From assembly GCA_025352565.1 (NCBI GenBank), contig JANXTF010000110.1, forward strand, positions 1 through 37,741: a stretch of 37,741 bases of DNA, in the 5' to 3' direction. Numbering within the stretch: position 1 is the first letter of the stretch; each line of letters begins with the position of its first letter. Below are positions 23,916 to 32,630 of this stretch, in pieces. This stretch comes from Rhodospirillales bacterium. Lineage in GTDB: Bacteria > Pseudomonadota > Alphaproteobacteria > Acetobacterales > Acetobacteraceae. The position numbers and the translations under genes are program-made. The notes under the pieces were generated by a model, which worked only from the letters and a program-made list of their open reading frames with translations, searched no databases and was not told the DNA's origin.

Positions 23916-24503
23916 CTAAAACGGATTTTCGGCGATGATCTCCGCCACCGTCGCCACGCGGGCGACTGAACGCAGCGCGTTCACCGCCGTTTCGTGAGTC
24001 CCCCGGTCGAAGGCGGCGCAGGCGTCGCTCAGGAGCGTGACCTCGAATTCGCGCACATGGGCGTCGCGCACGGTGCTCGCGACGCCGCCGTTGGTCACGA
24101 TGCCGCTGACGAGAAGGCGCCGCACCCCGGCACGGGTGAGCGCCCATTCGAGGCGGCTCATGTAAAACGCGGAGAACGCCACCTTCTCGACCGCGATGTC
24201 GGCGGGGCCGAGTCCATCCACCAGGGCATGGCCCCAGCCGCCGGGCAGGAAGTCCCCGCGCCTCAGGAACGGGCGGGTTTTAAGGAGGTGGGGCGAGATG
24301 AACGGCTCGCCGCCCTTCATCGGGACCAGGGTGAAGTGGGTGGAGACGATCCAGTCGCCACGCGCCCGCATCAGATCGACCAACGGCTTGATGGCGGGGA
24401 CCACGGAAGCGCAATCGGCGTTGGCCATGCCGCCTCTCGCGTAGGCCCCGTTGGGGTGCAGGAAGTCGTTCTGCAGGTCGCAGAGCAGCAGGGCGGTGGT
24501 CAA
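23916..24503 (-). CDS. Isochorismatase-fold hydrolase lacking the catalytic cysteine
   Basis: The 195-residue protein belongs to the isochorismatase-like superfamily. Asp9 (LLCDLQNDF) and Lys107 (AVEKVAFSAF) of the usual catalytic set are present. The nucleophile position in the TNxCVxST motif reads TNGGVAST, so Cys is replaced by Gly140. Amidases such as nicotinamidase and N-carbamoylsarcosine amidase need that Cys, whereas isochorismatases (EntB, PhzD) have Gly there and hydrolyse a vinyl ether. The gene is last in the lyase-HyuB-HyuA operon (4-base overlap with HyuA). An amidase role is suggested by operon context but contradicted by the missing Cys, so the function stays open. Confidence 0.82.
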   Translation of the reverse strand: MTTALLLCDLQNDFLHPNGAYARGGMANADCASVVPAIKPLVDLMRARGDWIVSTHFTLVPMKGGEPFISPHLLKTRPFLRRGDFLPGGWGHALVDGLGPADIAVEKVAFSAFYMSRLEWALTRAGVRRLLVSGIVTNGGVASTVRDAHVREFEVTLLSDACAAFDRGTHETAVNALRSVARVATVAEIIAENPF

Positions 24504-26545
24504 CGCGCCGCCTCCAGGATGAGGTTGCCGAAGCGATCGACGGTGCCGTGCTGGCCGGGTTCGATCAGGATGGTGGTGTCGGGCTGTTCGAGCACGGCGG
24601 GACCGGCGATGTCGGCATCCACGGGGAGCGCCAGACGGTCGAACACCGCGGCCTCGGTCCAGCCGCCGAACCAGATGGGGCGGGTGCCGCGCCTGGCTGC
24701 TTCGATCGTGGCGGCTCGGTCGGGGGCCATGGAGAGAAGGTCGATCTTGGGCCGGGCGCCGATGACCGCGGTACGCAGGTTCAGCACGCGGATCGGCACG
24801 CCTTCCATCAGGCGGCCATAGGCGCCGGCATAGGTGGCGGCGAAGGCCGCGGCAATGCTGGCGCGCGAGAGCGGGCCGCTGCCGTCCGGCGACAAGGGCA
24901 GCGGGACCGCGACGGTATGGGTCTGGCCCACATAGTTCATGTCGAGCGCGTGCTCCACGCGGCGGGCGGTGAAGGCGACGCCGGCACGATCGAGCAGGGT
25001 ACCGAGGTCGGCGGCGGTGGCGTCCATCTCGGAACGGAGCGAGGCGGGGTCGAGCGTGTCGACGGACGCGTTCAGCGTGCGGACGCGGTCGTGGCGCATA
25101 TCGGCGATGACGCAGCCCAATGCCGAGGTGACGCCGGGGAAGCGCGGGATGAGCGCGCGGGCAAGCCCTACGTCGCGGATCAGGGCGCCCGCATGGAGTG
25201 CCCCGCCGCCGCCGAAGGGCATCAGCGAGAACTTCTTGGGGTCATGCCCGCGCTCGATGGAAACGAGGCGGAGAGCGCCGGCCATGCGCGCGTTGGCGAC
25301 GCGCAAGATCGCCTCGGCCGCCTGCATGACACCGAGACCGAGCGGTCCGCCCACGTCGCGGTCAATGGCGGCGGCGGCGGCGGCGACGTCCAGGCGGGTC
25401 AGTTTGCCGCCGATCGGGCGGGCGGCGTTGATGCGGCCGAGCACCACGTTGGCGTCGGTCACGGTGGGCCGCGTGCCGCCGGCCGCGTAGCATACCGGGC
25501 CGGGGACGGAACCCGCGCTCTCGGGACCGATTTGCAGCAGGCCCGCGCCATCGACGCGCGCGATCGAGCCGCCGCCCGCGCCGATGGTGGTGATCTCGAT
25601 CATGGGCGTGCGGACCACGAGGCCGAAATCGAGCGTGGTCTGGGCGGCCAGGGCGGGGATGCCGCCGGCCACCAGCGAGACGTCGAAACTGGTGCCGCCG
25701 ATGTCGCCGGTGATGATGTCGGGGGTGCCCGCCTGGGTGGCGATATAGGCGGCGGCGATCACGCCGGCGGCGGGGCCGGAGAGGGCGGTGCGGACGGGCA
25801 GGCGCCCGGCGGTCTCGACGCTCATCACGCCGCCGTTGGATTGCACGATCAGGAATTCGCCGGTGAAGCCGCCGGCGCGGATGGTGGCATCGAGACGGCG
25901 GAGATAGCCGCCGACGACGGGTTGCAGCACGGCGTTGAGGGCCGCCGTGCTGGTGCGCTCGAACTCGCGGATTTCGGGCAGGATGTCGCTGGAGATGGCG
26001 ACATGCGGGTTGGGCCAGACGTCGCGCGCGGCGGCGAGGGCCGCGCGTTCATTGGCCGGGTTGGCATAGCTGTGCAGGAAGACGATGCACAGCGCCTCGG
26101 CACCGGCATCGCGCAGGCGGATGGCGGTCTCGCGGATTTCGGCGGGGTCGATGGCATCCGAGATGGTGCCGTCGGCCAGGGTGCGCTCGGTGACTTCCGC
26201 GCGCATGTCGCGCTCGATCACGGGGATGAAGTTGCCGGTGAGTCCCCAGGTCTGGCGGCGGTCCCGCCGGCGCATCTCCAGCACGTCGCGAAAGCCGCGC
26301 GTGGTGATGAGGCCGGCGCGGGCACCCTTGCGTTCCAGCAGCGCGTTGGTGCCGACGGTGGTGCCGTGGACGATGGCGGAGATGTCGGGGAGGGCGGCGA
26401 GGGCGGCGATGCCATCGGCGAACCCGTCCGCCTCGCGGCCGCGCGTGCTGCCGACCTTGCCGACGCGAACCTCGCCGGTGGCCTCATCGAACAAAAACAG
26501 GTCGGTGAACGTGCCGCCGACATCGACGCCCAGGATTTTGGTCAC
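24500..26545 (-). CDS. hyuA: Hydantoinase/oxoprolinase-family protein, HyuA-like subunit
   Basis: The 681-residue protein is the A subunit of ATP-dependent hydantoinase/N-methylhydantoinase-type enzymes. The N-terminal GVDVGGTFTDLFLFDE (about 6-21) is the actin-like ATP-binding start, and GDIGGTSFDVSLV at about 280 is the second nucleotide-binding motif. The start taken is GTG 26543-26545, which begins directly at the family N-terminus; no ATG is in frame nearby. It works with HyuB (28-base gap upstream) to hydrolyse a cyclic amide or carboxylate-activated ring with ATP. Acetone/acetophenone carboxylase subunits are distant relatives. The substrate is unknown. Confidence 0.9.
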   Translation of the reverse strand: MTKILGVDVGGTFTDLFLFDEATGEVRVGKVGSTRGREADGFADGIAALAALPDISAIVHGTTVGTNALLERKGARAGLITTRGFRDVLEMRRRDRRQTWGLTGNFIPVIERDMRAEVTERTLADGTISDAIDPAEIRETAIRLRDAGAEALCIVFLHSYANPANERAALAAARDVWPNPHVAISSDILPEIREFERTSTAALNAVLQPVVGGYLRRLDATIRAGGFTGEFLIVQSNGGVMSVETAGRLPVRTALSGPAAGVIAAAYIATQAGTPDIITGDIGGTSFDVSLVAGGIPALAAQTTLDFGLVVRTPMIEITTIGAGGGSIARVDGAGLLQIGPESAGSVPGPVCYAAGGTRPTVTDANVVLGRINAARPIGGKLTRLDVAAAAAAIDRDVGGPLGLGVMQAAEAILRVANARMAGALRLVSIERGHDPKKFSLMPFGGGGALHAGALIRDVGLARALIPRFPGVTSALGCVIADMRHDRVRTLNASVDTLDPASLRSEMDATAADLGTLLDRAGVAFTARRVEHALDMNYVGQTHTVAVPLPLSPDGSGPLSRASIAAAFAATYAGAYGRLMEGVPIRVLNLRTAVIGARPKIDLLSMAPDRAATIEAARRGTRPIWFGGWTEAAVFDRLALPVDADIAGPAVLEQPDTTILIEPGQHGTVDRFGNLILEAAR

Positions 26546-26573
26546 GCGAGCATAATGACGGGTGTTTCCGTGG

Positions 26574-28196
26574 TCATGCGAGGCCCAGCCGCGCGTCGCG
26601 TTCGGCCGCGCCCGGATCGCGGGTTTCCGGATTCCCCCAGCCGCCGCCGCCGGGAGTTTCAAGGCGGATGCGCTGGCCGCGCGCCAGTTGCACACCCACG
26701 ATCTTCGAGGCCAGCGGCGGCGTGTGCCAGCCATCCGCCTGCTCGTAGCTGACCACGTTCAACGCCCCGTTCCCGCCGCCCAGCACGCCGCGTGGCGGGA
26801 AGCGGGCGCGTTCGGCGAACACGAAGGCTTCGGCCTTGTCGGCCAGCAGCTCGATTTCATAGATCGCGCCGAGGCCGCCGCGATGCGCGCCCGCGCCGCC
26901 GCTGCCGGGGCGCAGCGCCCATTGCGTGAAGCGGATCGGGTAGGCCGCCTCCATGATCTCCACGGGAGGGATGATGGCGGTGGCGATCGGCGGGTTGCCG
27001 TGGCTGAGGCCGTCGCCGGCCGCGTTGCCGCCGTGGCCGCCGCCGAAGAACGAGAACATCACCCAGCGCCTTCCGTCATCCCGCGTGCCGGCGATCGAGA
27101 GGGCGTTGATGGTGCCGTAGGCGTGCCCGGTGGCGAGTTCCGGCCGGATGCGGGCGAAGGTGCTGAACAGCACGTCGATGATGCGCAGGATGGTCTCGGT
27201 GTAGCCGCCGACCGGGGAGGGGCGTTGCGCGTCCAGCAGCGAACCTTCGGGAATGATGATCTGGACGGGGTCCAGCACGCCGGAATTGGCTGCGACCTCA
27301 GGAAACAGATGCTTCAGCGCCACGTACACGCTGGCGATCGTGGTGGCCCGGCTGATGTTGACCGGCCCGGCGCAGGCAGCGGCCGAGCGGGTGAAGTCGA
27401 GGGTGAGGGTTTCGCCCGAAACCGTTACGTCGCAGGCGATGCGCAGCGGTGTGTCGGTGCGGCCGTCGTTGTCGAGGAAATCTTCCTCGTGCCAGACGCC
27501 ATCGGGCAGTTTGACGATTTCGGCGCGGAGTTGGGCGGCCGCGCGCGCGGTGAGTTCGGCGAAGGCCTCGGCCACCATGGGGCCGCCGTACTCGTCCAGC
27601 AGCGCCGCGATGCGGGCGGCGCCGAGATCGAGTGCCGAAAGATGCGCGCTGAGATCGCCGAACGCGCTGCCGGGCATACGGGAGGCGGCGAGCACGATAT
27701 CGACGATGTCCTGGCGAATGCTTCCGGCGGCGAACAGGCGGACGGGCGGGATCAGCACGCCCTCCTGGAAATACTCGGTGGCGGCGGGGTTGTAGTTGCC
27801 GGGGACGGCGCCGCCGACGTCGTGCCAATGGCCGACGCTGGCGAGCCAGCAGAACAGCTTGCCGTCGCGGAAGCAGGGGCGGACCAGGCGCATGTCGGAC
27901 AGATGGGTGCCGCCGAGATAGGGGTCGTTGAACAGGAAGATATCGCCATCGACTGGGGTGAATTTTTCGATCACGGCGCGGACGCCGAACGCCATGACGC
28001 CGACGAAGATGGGAAGGCCGGATTTGCCCTGGATGAGGGTGGCGCCGGTCTCGGCCTGATAGATGCCGTGGCAGGCGTCATGCGCCTCGGCGATGGTGGG
28101 GTTGAAGGCGGCACGGAACAGGGTCGCGTCCATCTCGTCGGCGATCTGTTCCAGGCGGCCCTTCAGGACGGCGAGGGTCACCGGGTCGAGTGTCAA
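26574..28196 (-). CDS. hyuB: Hydantoinase/oxoprolinase-family protein, HyuB-like subunit
   Basis: The 540-residue protein matches the HyuB family along its length. It begins LDPVTLAVLKGRLEQIADEM, contains FLFNDPYLGGTHLSDM and the glycine-rich FFGGGHGGNAAGDG, and ends with the typical LETPGGGGWGNP tail. It forms the catalytic complex with HyuA. Translation is taken from TTG 28194-28196, overlapping the stop of the upstream lyase gene (TTGA). The next candidate start would remove conserved N-terminal residues. Second gene of the 29047-to-23916 operon. Confidence 0.9.
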   Translation of the reverse strand: MTLDPVTLAVLKGRLEQIADEMDATLFRAAFNPTIAEAHDACHGIYQAETGATLIQGKSGLPIFVGVMAFGVRAVIEKFTPVDGDIFLFNDPYLGGTHLSDMRLVRPCFRDGKLFCWLASVGHWHDVGGAVPGNYNPAATEYFQEGVLIPPVRLFAAGSIRQDIVDIVLAASRMPGSAFGDLSAHLSALDLGAARIAALLDEYGGPMVAEAFAELTARAAAQLRAEIVKLPDGVWHEEDFLDNDGRTDTPLRIACDVTVSGETLTLDFTRSAAACAGPVNISRATTIASVYVALKHLFPEVAANSGVLDPVQIIIPEGSLLDAQRPSPVGGYTETILRIIDVLFSTFARIRPELATGHAYGTINALSIAGTRDDGRRWVMFSFFGGGHGGNAAGDGLSHGNPPIATAIIPPVEIMEAAYPIRFTQWALRPGSGGAGAHRGGLGAIYEIELLADKAEAFVFAERARFPPRGVLGGGNGALNVVSYEQADGWHTPPLASKIVGVQLARGQRIRLETPGGGGWGNPETRDPGAAERDARLGLA

Positions 28197-29047
28197 TAGC
28201 GTGCGCTTTCGCGGAGGATGGCATCCGTGCCGAGCATGTCGTTGAGGCCCTGGAAGTCGAACATCCGGTTGCGGAACGGCGCCGTGGTGCCGTGCGCCAT
28301 GAGCGAGGCGAAATACTCCCGCGCCGCCCAACCCAGCGCCCGCACCAGCCCGCCGGGGAAGATCACGATGCGGTAGCCGAGGTCCCCGAGTGTCGCCGTG
28401 TCGGTCAGCGGCGTGAGCCCGCCCTCCACCATGTTGGCGAGCAACGGCACGCGGGGCGCGAAGCGGGCGGTCAGCGTTCGCATCTGCGCCTCGTCCTCCG
28501 GCGCCTCGATGAACAACACGTCCGCCCCGGCTTCCAGATACATCTCCGCCCGGTCCAGCGCCGCCTCGAAGCCCTCCACGGCGATGGCGTCCGTGCGGGC
28601 GACGATGAGCGCCTCGTCGCGCACATCGAGTGCGGCGCGGATTTTCCCCGCCATCTCGCCCGCCGGGATCAGCGTCTTGTCGGCCAGGTGCCCGCAGCGT
28701 TTGGGAAACGTCTGGTCCTCGAGTTGGATCGCCGAGGCGCCCGCGCGCTCGAACACGCGCACGGTGCGCTGCACGTTGAGCGCGTTGCCAAAGCCGGTAT
28801 CGGCATCGACGATGAGCGGGAGCGGCGTGCGCTCGCGGATGCGGGCGATGGTGTCGGCGACCTCGGTTGCCGTGACGAGCCCGATATCGGGCCGCCCCAG
28901 CAGCGTGTAGGCGATCGAGGCGCCCGAGAGATAGCCCGCCTCGAAGCCCGCTTCAGCCGCAAGTGCCGACGAAAGCGCGTCGTAGATGCCGGGGCAGAGC
29001 AGGGGGGCGGGGGCCGCGAGCCGGTCCCGCAGGGTGGACATTGCCAT
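28193..29047 (-). CDS. Isocitrate lyase/PEP mutase superfamily C-C lyase
   Basis: The 284-residue TIM-barrel protein has metal-binding DADTGFGN (81-88), ED at 110-111 and PKRCGH at 115-120. The KRCGH loop with its catalytic Cys118 indicates a lyase (methylisocitrate lyase, 2,3-dimethylmalate lyase, oxaloacetate decarboxylase-like), not a phosphoenolpyruvate mutase. It would cleave a 2-hydroxy di- or tricarboxylate to pyruvate, glyoxylate or a similar fragment. It is first in the operon with HyuB/HyuA and the isochorismatase-fold enzyme. The start is Met1 at 29047, or Met3. The substrate is not determined. Confidence 0.86.
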   Translation of the reverse strand: MAMSTLRDRLAAPAPLLCPGIYDALSSALAAEAGFEAGYLSGASIAYTLLGRPDIGLVTATEVADTIARIRERTPLPLIVDADTGFGNALNVQRTVRVFERAGASAIQLEDQTFPKRCGHLADKTLIPAGEMAGKIRAALDVRDEALIVARTDAIAVEGFEAALDRAEMYLEAGADVLFIEAPEDEAQMRTLTARFAPRVPLLANMVEGGLTPLTDTATLGDLGYRIVIFPGGLVRALGWAAREYFASLMAHGTTAPFRNRMFDFQGLNDMLGTDAILRESARY

Positions 29048-29216
29048 GGACCTCGCGCGGTTGCCCTCTCGTTAAGGCATTGGGGCTGGAGCGTTGTCAA
29101 ATCGGTGCGGGCGTTGACGAGTTCCTCACCACCGGCGGCGAGGATAGACAGCGGAGCTTACGCGATGTGCGCAGCGCCGCTAAGGTCCAAACGATGAACA
29201 CACCGAGGGGCGAGTC

Positions 29217-29879
29217 GTGCTGGATGTAGCTGAGGCGCCCGACCCATCGCGCGATCTTCTGGCTGCTGCCGACAGCCGGCGGTTCAGGACCATCATGGCG
29301 GACCCGCCCTGGCGATTCCAGAACGCGACGGGGAAGGTGGCGCCTGAGCACAAGCGCCTGAACCGCTATGGTACCATGACCCTGTGCGACATTCAGGCGC
29401 TCCCGGTCGCCGATATCGCGGAGGACACGGCCCATTTGTATCTCTGGGTCCCGAATGCGCTGCTGCCGGAGGGTTTGGCGGTGTTGCGCGCCTGGGGATT
29501 TTCCTACAAATCCAACGTGGTCTGGCACAAAATCCGCAAGGACGGCGGTTCGGACGGGCGTGGCGTGGGCTTCTACTTCCGCAACGTGACCGAGCTTCTG
29601 CTGTTCGGGGTGCGCGGCAAGAACGCGCGCACGCTGGCGCCGGGGCGCCGCCAGGTGAACATGATGCAGACCCGCAAGCGCGAGCATTCGCGCAAGCCGG
29701 ACGAGCAATACGATCTGATCGAGGCGTGCTCGCCGGGGCCTTTCATGGAACTGTTCGGCCGAGGCGTTCGGGCCGGCTGGGCGAGTTGGGGCAACCAGGC
29801 CGATGTGGGCTATCAGCCGACATGGACGACCTACGCGAACCACTCGCAGGCGGGTCGGGAGCAGGAGCTAATCGATTAA
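29217..29879 (+). CDS. MT-A70 family DNA adenine N6-methyltransferase
   Basis: The 220-residue protein has the MT-A70 catalytic motif DPPW at residues 29-32, then LYLWVPNALLPEGLAVLRAWGFSY, the usual core. It transfers methyl from S-adenosylmethionine to adenine. Translation is taken from GTG 29217 with GAGGGGCGAG just upstream. An 11-codon ORF (ATG 29193 to TAG 29228) overlaps this start and could be a coupling leader. The 3' end overlaps the convergent BglII-like endonuclease by 12 bases. That neighbour makes a restriction-modification role most likely; an orphan regulatory methylase is the alternative. Confidence 0.88.
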   Translation: MLDVAEAPDPSRDLLAAADSRRFRTIMADPPWRFQNATGKVAPEHKRLNRYGTMTLCDIQALPVADIAEDTAHLYLWVPNALLPEGLAVLRAWGFSYKSNVVWHKIRKDGGSDGRGVGFYFRNVTELLLFGVRGKNARTLAPGRRQVNMMQTRKREHSRKPDEQYDLIEACSPGPFMELFGRGVRAGWASWGNQADVGYQPTWTTYANHSQAGREQELID

Positions 29880-30653
29880 TGGGTCGCCCTGTTCGATCAG
29901 TTGCGCCACAAGCGCTTGGGGCTCGCCGAACGTAACCAGGCTGGCCGGCAGACCGATGAGCAGAAGCGGGCACGGGTTGCCCACGCCGCGATGCACGCGA
30001 TCTTCCAGCTTGCGCCAATGCGTCGTGGCCGCTCCGAACTTGTCCTGCACAAAGGCTGCGGACCAGGCTTCCGCGAAGCTGGTGCCGCCGCGATGGCGCC
30101 GTGCGTATTCTCTAAGCTGGCGCCGGGTGGGACTGAGTCCAATCCGCTCCAGGTCAGCGGGCGCCGCGATGGCGTTATCGATGGCGAACCGCAGCACCAT
30201 CGCGCGCATCTGGTCCTGGAGGGAGACGCCTCGGGTAACCAGGATGCCAAGCGAGATGGCGCCATCGGCGTGAAGCCGCTTATAGTTCTCGAGATCGCGG
30301 TCGAAGAACGGATCCTTGTTGTTCCATTCGATCTCGAGTGCCGCGACGCCGGCGTCGAAGCGGGCGATGTGGTCCACCTCATGGGAGATCGACTCGCGTG
30401 CCACGCCGTCGATGGTGCGTTGAACCTCGAACTTGTGCTTGCGCCATCCGTGCTCATGCAGGGCGCGCCGCAGCCGCTGGGTGCCCCTGGTCTCGCCGCC
30501 GCCTGAACCCACGATCTCCTCGATCGGGATGGTCGCCTGGGCCAGAATAGCCTCAAGCTGATCGGCCACCTCCGGGAAATCCACGCTGAGGATTGCGCGT
30601 GCGTGGGAGTGGAACTCGATCTGGAACCCGCTGGCGGTGAGCGCTTCAAACAT
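29868..30653 (-). CDS. BglII/BstYI-like type II restriction endonuclease
   Basis: The 261-residue protein resembles the BglII family: FEVQRTIDGVARESISHEVDHI (about 76-97) leads into the PD-(D/E)xK-like core LEIEWNNKDPFFDRDLENY (106-124). Asp94 or Asp100 with Glu107/Glu109 are candidate metal ligands. BglII-type enzymes cleave around GATC-centred sites, but the recognition sequence here cannot be read from the protein. Start ATG 30651-30653 has TAAGG upstream; a longer frame upstream lacks family similarity. It is convergent with the MT-A70 methylase and would be toxic without it. Family assignment is from motif recognition only. Confidence 0.78.
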   Translation of the reverse strand: MFEALTASGFQIEFHSHARAILSVDFPEVADQLEAILAQATIPIEEIVGSGGGETRGTQRLRRALHEHGWRKHKFEVQRTIDGVARESISHEVDHIARFDAGVAALEIEWNNKDPFFDRDLENYKRLHADGAISLGILVTRGVSLQDQMRAMVLRFAIDNAIAAPADLERIGLSPTRRQLREYARRHRGGTSFAEAWSAAFVQDKFGAATTHWRKLEDRVHRGVGNPCPLLLIGLPASLVTFGEPQALVAQLIEQGDPLID

Positions 30654-30732
30654 GCCAGACCTTAGGCGAGGACATGCGTCTTTGTCATGGCCCCGAGGCT
30701 GCGTGTAAAACGTCCCCCAGCCTGATGACACA

Positions 30733-32088
30733 ATGGGAGCCCCGGTGAAGCAACCGCGTACGCTGTTCGAGAAAGTCTGGAACCCCCACGTGATCGTGGC
30801 GCGCGACGATGGCGCGTGCCTGCTTTGGATCGACCGCCATATTGTGCATGAGGGCAGCTTTCATGGCTTCGGGATGCTGGACCATGACGGGCGGAAGGTA
30901 CACCGGCCGGACCTGACCTTCGCGCTGGCCGACCACTACGTGCCGAGCCGGCCGGCCTTCGCGCGCGATGCGGAGGCGGAGGGGCTGATCGCGACCTTGC
31001 GCGACAACGCGCGGCGGCACGGGCTTGCGCATTTCGACGTGGGGGACCCGCGCCAGGGCATCGTCCACGTCGCCGGGCCGGAGCAGGGGCTGACGCTGCC
31101 GGGCACCACGCTGGTGTGCGGGGACAGCCATACCTCCACGCATGGCGCGTTCGGGGCCTTGGCGTTCGGCATCGGGGCCTCGGAGGTGGCGCATGTCCTG
31201 GCCACCCAGACATTGTGGCAACGCCGGCCCCGGACGATGCGAATTCTGGTTCGAGGCAAGCCGCACCCCCATGTCGCGGCGAAGGACATGATCCTGGCGA
31301 TTATCGCGCTGACCGGCGCGGGCGGGGCGGTCGGGCATGTCGTGGAGTATGCCGGGCCGGCGATCATGGCGCTTTCGATGGAGGGGCGCATGACGATCTG
31401 CAACATGTCGGTGGAGGCGGGGGCGCGGGCGGGGATGGTGGCACCGGACGAGACGACGTTCGCGTGGCTCGCGGGGCGGCGATACGCACCGGCCGAGGTG
31501 CCGGACGACTGGCGGGATCTGGCCAGCGACGCTGGAGCGGCGTTCGACCGCGAATTGGTGCTCGACGCCGCCGAGGTGGCGCCGATGGTGACGTGGGGGA
31601 CGAGCCCGCAGGCCGCCATTCCGGTGACGGGCGTGGTGCCCGACGGCGACGCGGCGGCACTTGCCTATATGGGGCTCGCGGCGGGAACGCCGATCGCGGG
31701 GACCAAGGTGGACCGCGTGTTCATCGGAAGCTGCACCAACGCAAGGCTGCCCGATCTGCGCGCGGCGGCCGATGTGTTGCGCGGCAGGCGGGCGGTGGTG
31801 CCGGGGCTGGTCGTCGCGGGCTCGATGGCGGTGAAGCGCCAGGCCGAGGCGGAGGGACTGGCCAGCGTGTTCATCGACGCGGGCATGGCCTGGGGCGAGC
31901 CGGGGTGCTCGATGTGCGTGGGCATGAACGGCGATCTTGTCGCGCCGGGCGAGCGCTGCGCCTCGACGTCCAACCGCAATTTCGTGGGGCGGCAGGGGCC
32001 GGGCGCGCGCACGCATCTGATGTCGCCGGCGATGGCGGCGGCAGCGGCGGTGACGGGGGCCATCACCGATGTGCGGAGGCTCGCATGA
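30733..32088 (+). CDS. leuC: 3-isopropylmalate dehydratase large subunit-like (LeuC/aconitase family)
   Basis: The 451-residue protein carries the LeuC N-terminus ([13 protein letters not shown]...[11 protein letters not shown]), the [20 protein letters not shown] block (129-148) and the three [4Fe-4S] cysteines C334 (GSCTN), C392 and C395 (PGCSMC). It isomerises 2-isopropylmalate to 3-isopropylmalate with the small subunit in leucine synthesis, or acts on a related hydroxyacid (citramalate, dimethylmaleate). It is somewhat shorter than the 466-residue E. coli LeuC, and no leuA or leuB is adjacent, so it may be a paralogue. It overlaps leuD by 4 bases (ATGA). Confidence 0.88.
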   Translation: MGAPVKQPRTLFEKVWNPHVIVARDDGACLLWIDRHIVHEGSFHGFGMLDHDGRKVHRPDLTFALADHYVPSRPAFARDAEAEGLIATLRDNARRHGLAHFDVGDPRQGIVHVAGPEQGLTLPGTTLVCGDSHTSTHGAFGALAFGIGASEVAHVLATQTLWQRRPRTMRILVRGKPHPHVAAKDMILAIIALTGAGGAVGHVVEYAGPAIMALSMEGRMTICNMSVEAGARAGMVAPDETTFAWLAGRRYAPAEVPDDWRDLASDAGAAFDRELVLDAAEVAPMVTWGTSPQAAIPVTGVVPDGDAAALAYMGLAAGTPIAGTKVDRVFIGSCTNARLPDLRAAADVLRGRRAVVPGLVVAGSMAVKRQAEAEGLASVFIDAGMAWGEPGCSMCVGMNGDLVAPGERCASTSNRNFVGRQGPGARTHLMSPAMAAAAAVTGAITDVRRLA

Positions 32089-32630
32089 GGCCGTTCGGCG
32101 TGGTGAACGGGCGCGCGGCGGTGATGGCACAGGCGAATGTGGACACCGACCAGATCATCCCGGCGCGCTTCCTGCGTAAGCCGCGCGGTGGCGGATATGG
32201 TCAATTCCTGTTCGCCGATATTCGTGCCGAGCCAGGGTTTCCGCTGCGAGGCGGGGAGGTGGTGCTGGTCGGAGGCCGGAATTTCGGCTGCGGGTCGTCG
32301 CGCGAGGGTGCGGTCTATGCGTTGATGGACGCGGGGGTGCGCTGCGTGATCGCGCCGAGCTTCGGCGACATCTTCGCGGGCAACGCGGCGAAGAACGGGC
32401 TGCTGACGATCGCGATGCCGGTGGAGGGGTTCGTGGCGGGCGACATGACCGTGGATCTGCCGGGGCAGGTGATCCGGGCCGCGAATGTGGAAACGCGGTT
32501 CGCGATCGACCCGTTCCGCAAGCGCTGCCTGGTGGAGGGGCTGGACGATATCGGGCTGACTCTGGAGCATACCGCGGCGATCGCGGCGCATGAGGCGGCG
32601 GTGCCCGGGTGGGCGAGGCCGCGGTCATGA
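32085..32630 (+). CDS. leuD: 3-isopropylmalate dehydratase small subunit-like
   Basis: The 181-residue swivel-domain protein has [13 protein letters not shown] (19-31) and the substrate-binding serine motif [16 protein letters not shown] (65-80), as in LeuD. It is shorter than E. coli LeuD (201), lacking part of the region around residues 35-55. It pairs with the overlapping leuC to make the heterodimer. Its stop overlaps the potassium-channel start (ATGA at 32627-32630), an unusual operon partner. Confidence 0.9.
   Translation: MRPFGVVNGRAAVMAQANVDTDQIIPARFLRKPRGGGYGQFLFADIRAEPGFPLRGGEVVLVGGRNFGCGSSREGAVYALMDAGVRCVIAPSFGDIFAGNAAKNGLLTIAMPVEGFVAGDMTVDLPGQVIRAANVETRFAIDPFRKRCLVEGLDDIGLTLEHTAAIAAHEAAVPGWARPRS

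Noticed and set aside
24548-26752. Very long open frame on the plus strand opposite hyuA
   Set aside because: It is antisense to a gene with clear family motifs, is rich in Gly, Asp and His from complementary codons, and has no recognisable domain.
26562-28199. Long plus-strand open frame opposite hyuB
   Set aside because: Same reasons: mirror image of a conserved gene in GC-rich DNA.
28193-29047. Phosphoenolpyruvate mutase pairing with the phosphonopyruvate decarboxylase-like genes
   Set aside because: The KRCGH motif marks a lyase; the mutase motif is absent, and the genes are 27 kb apart.
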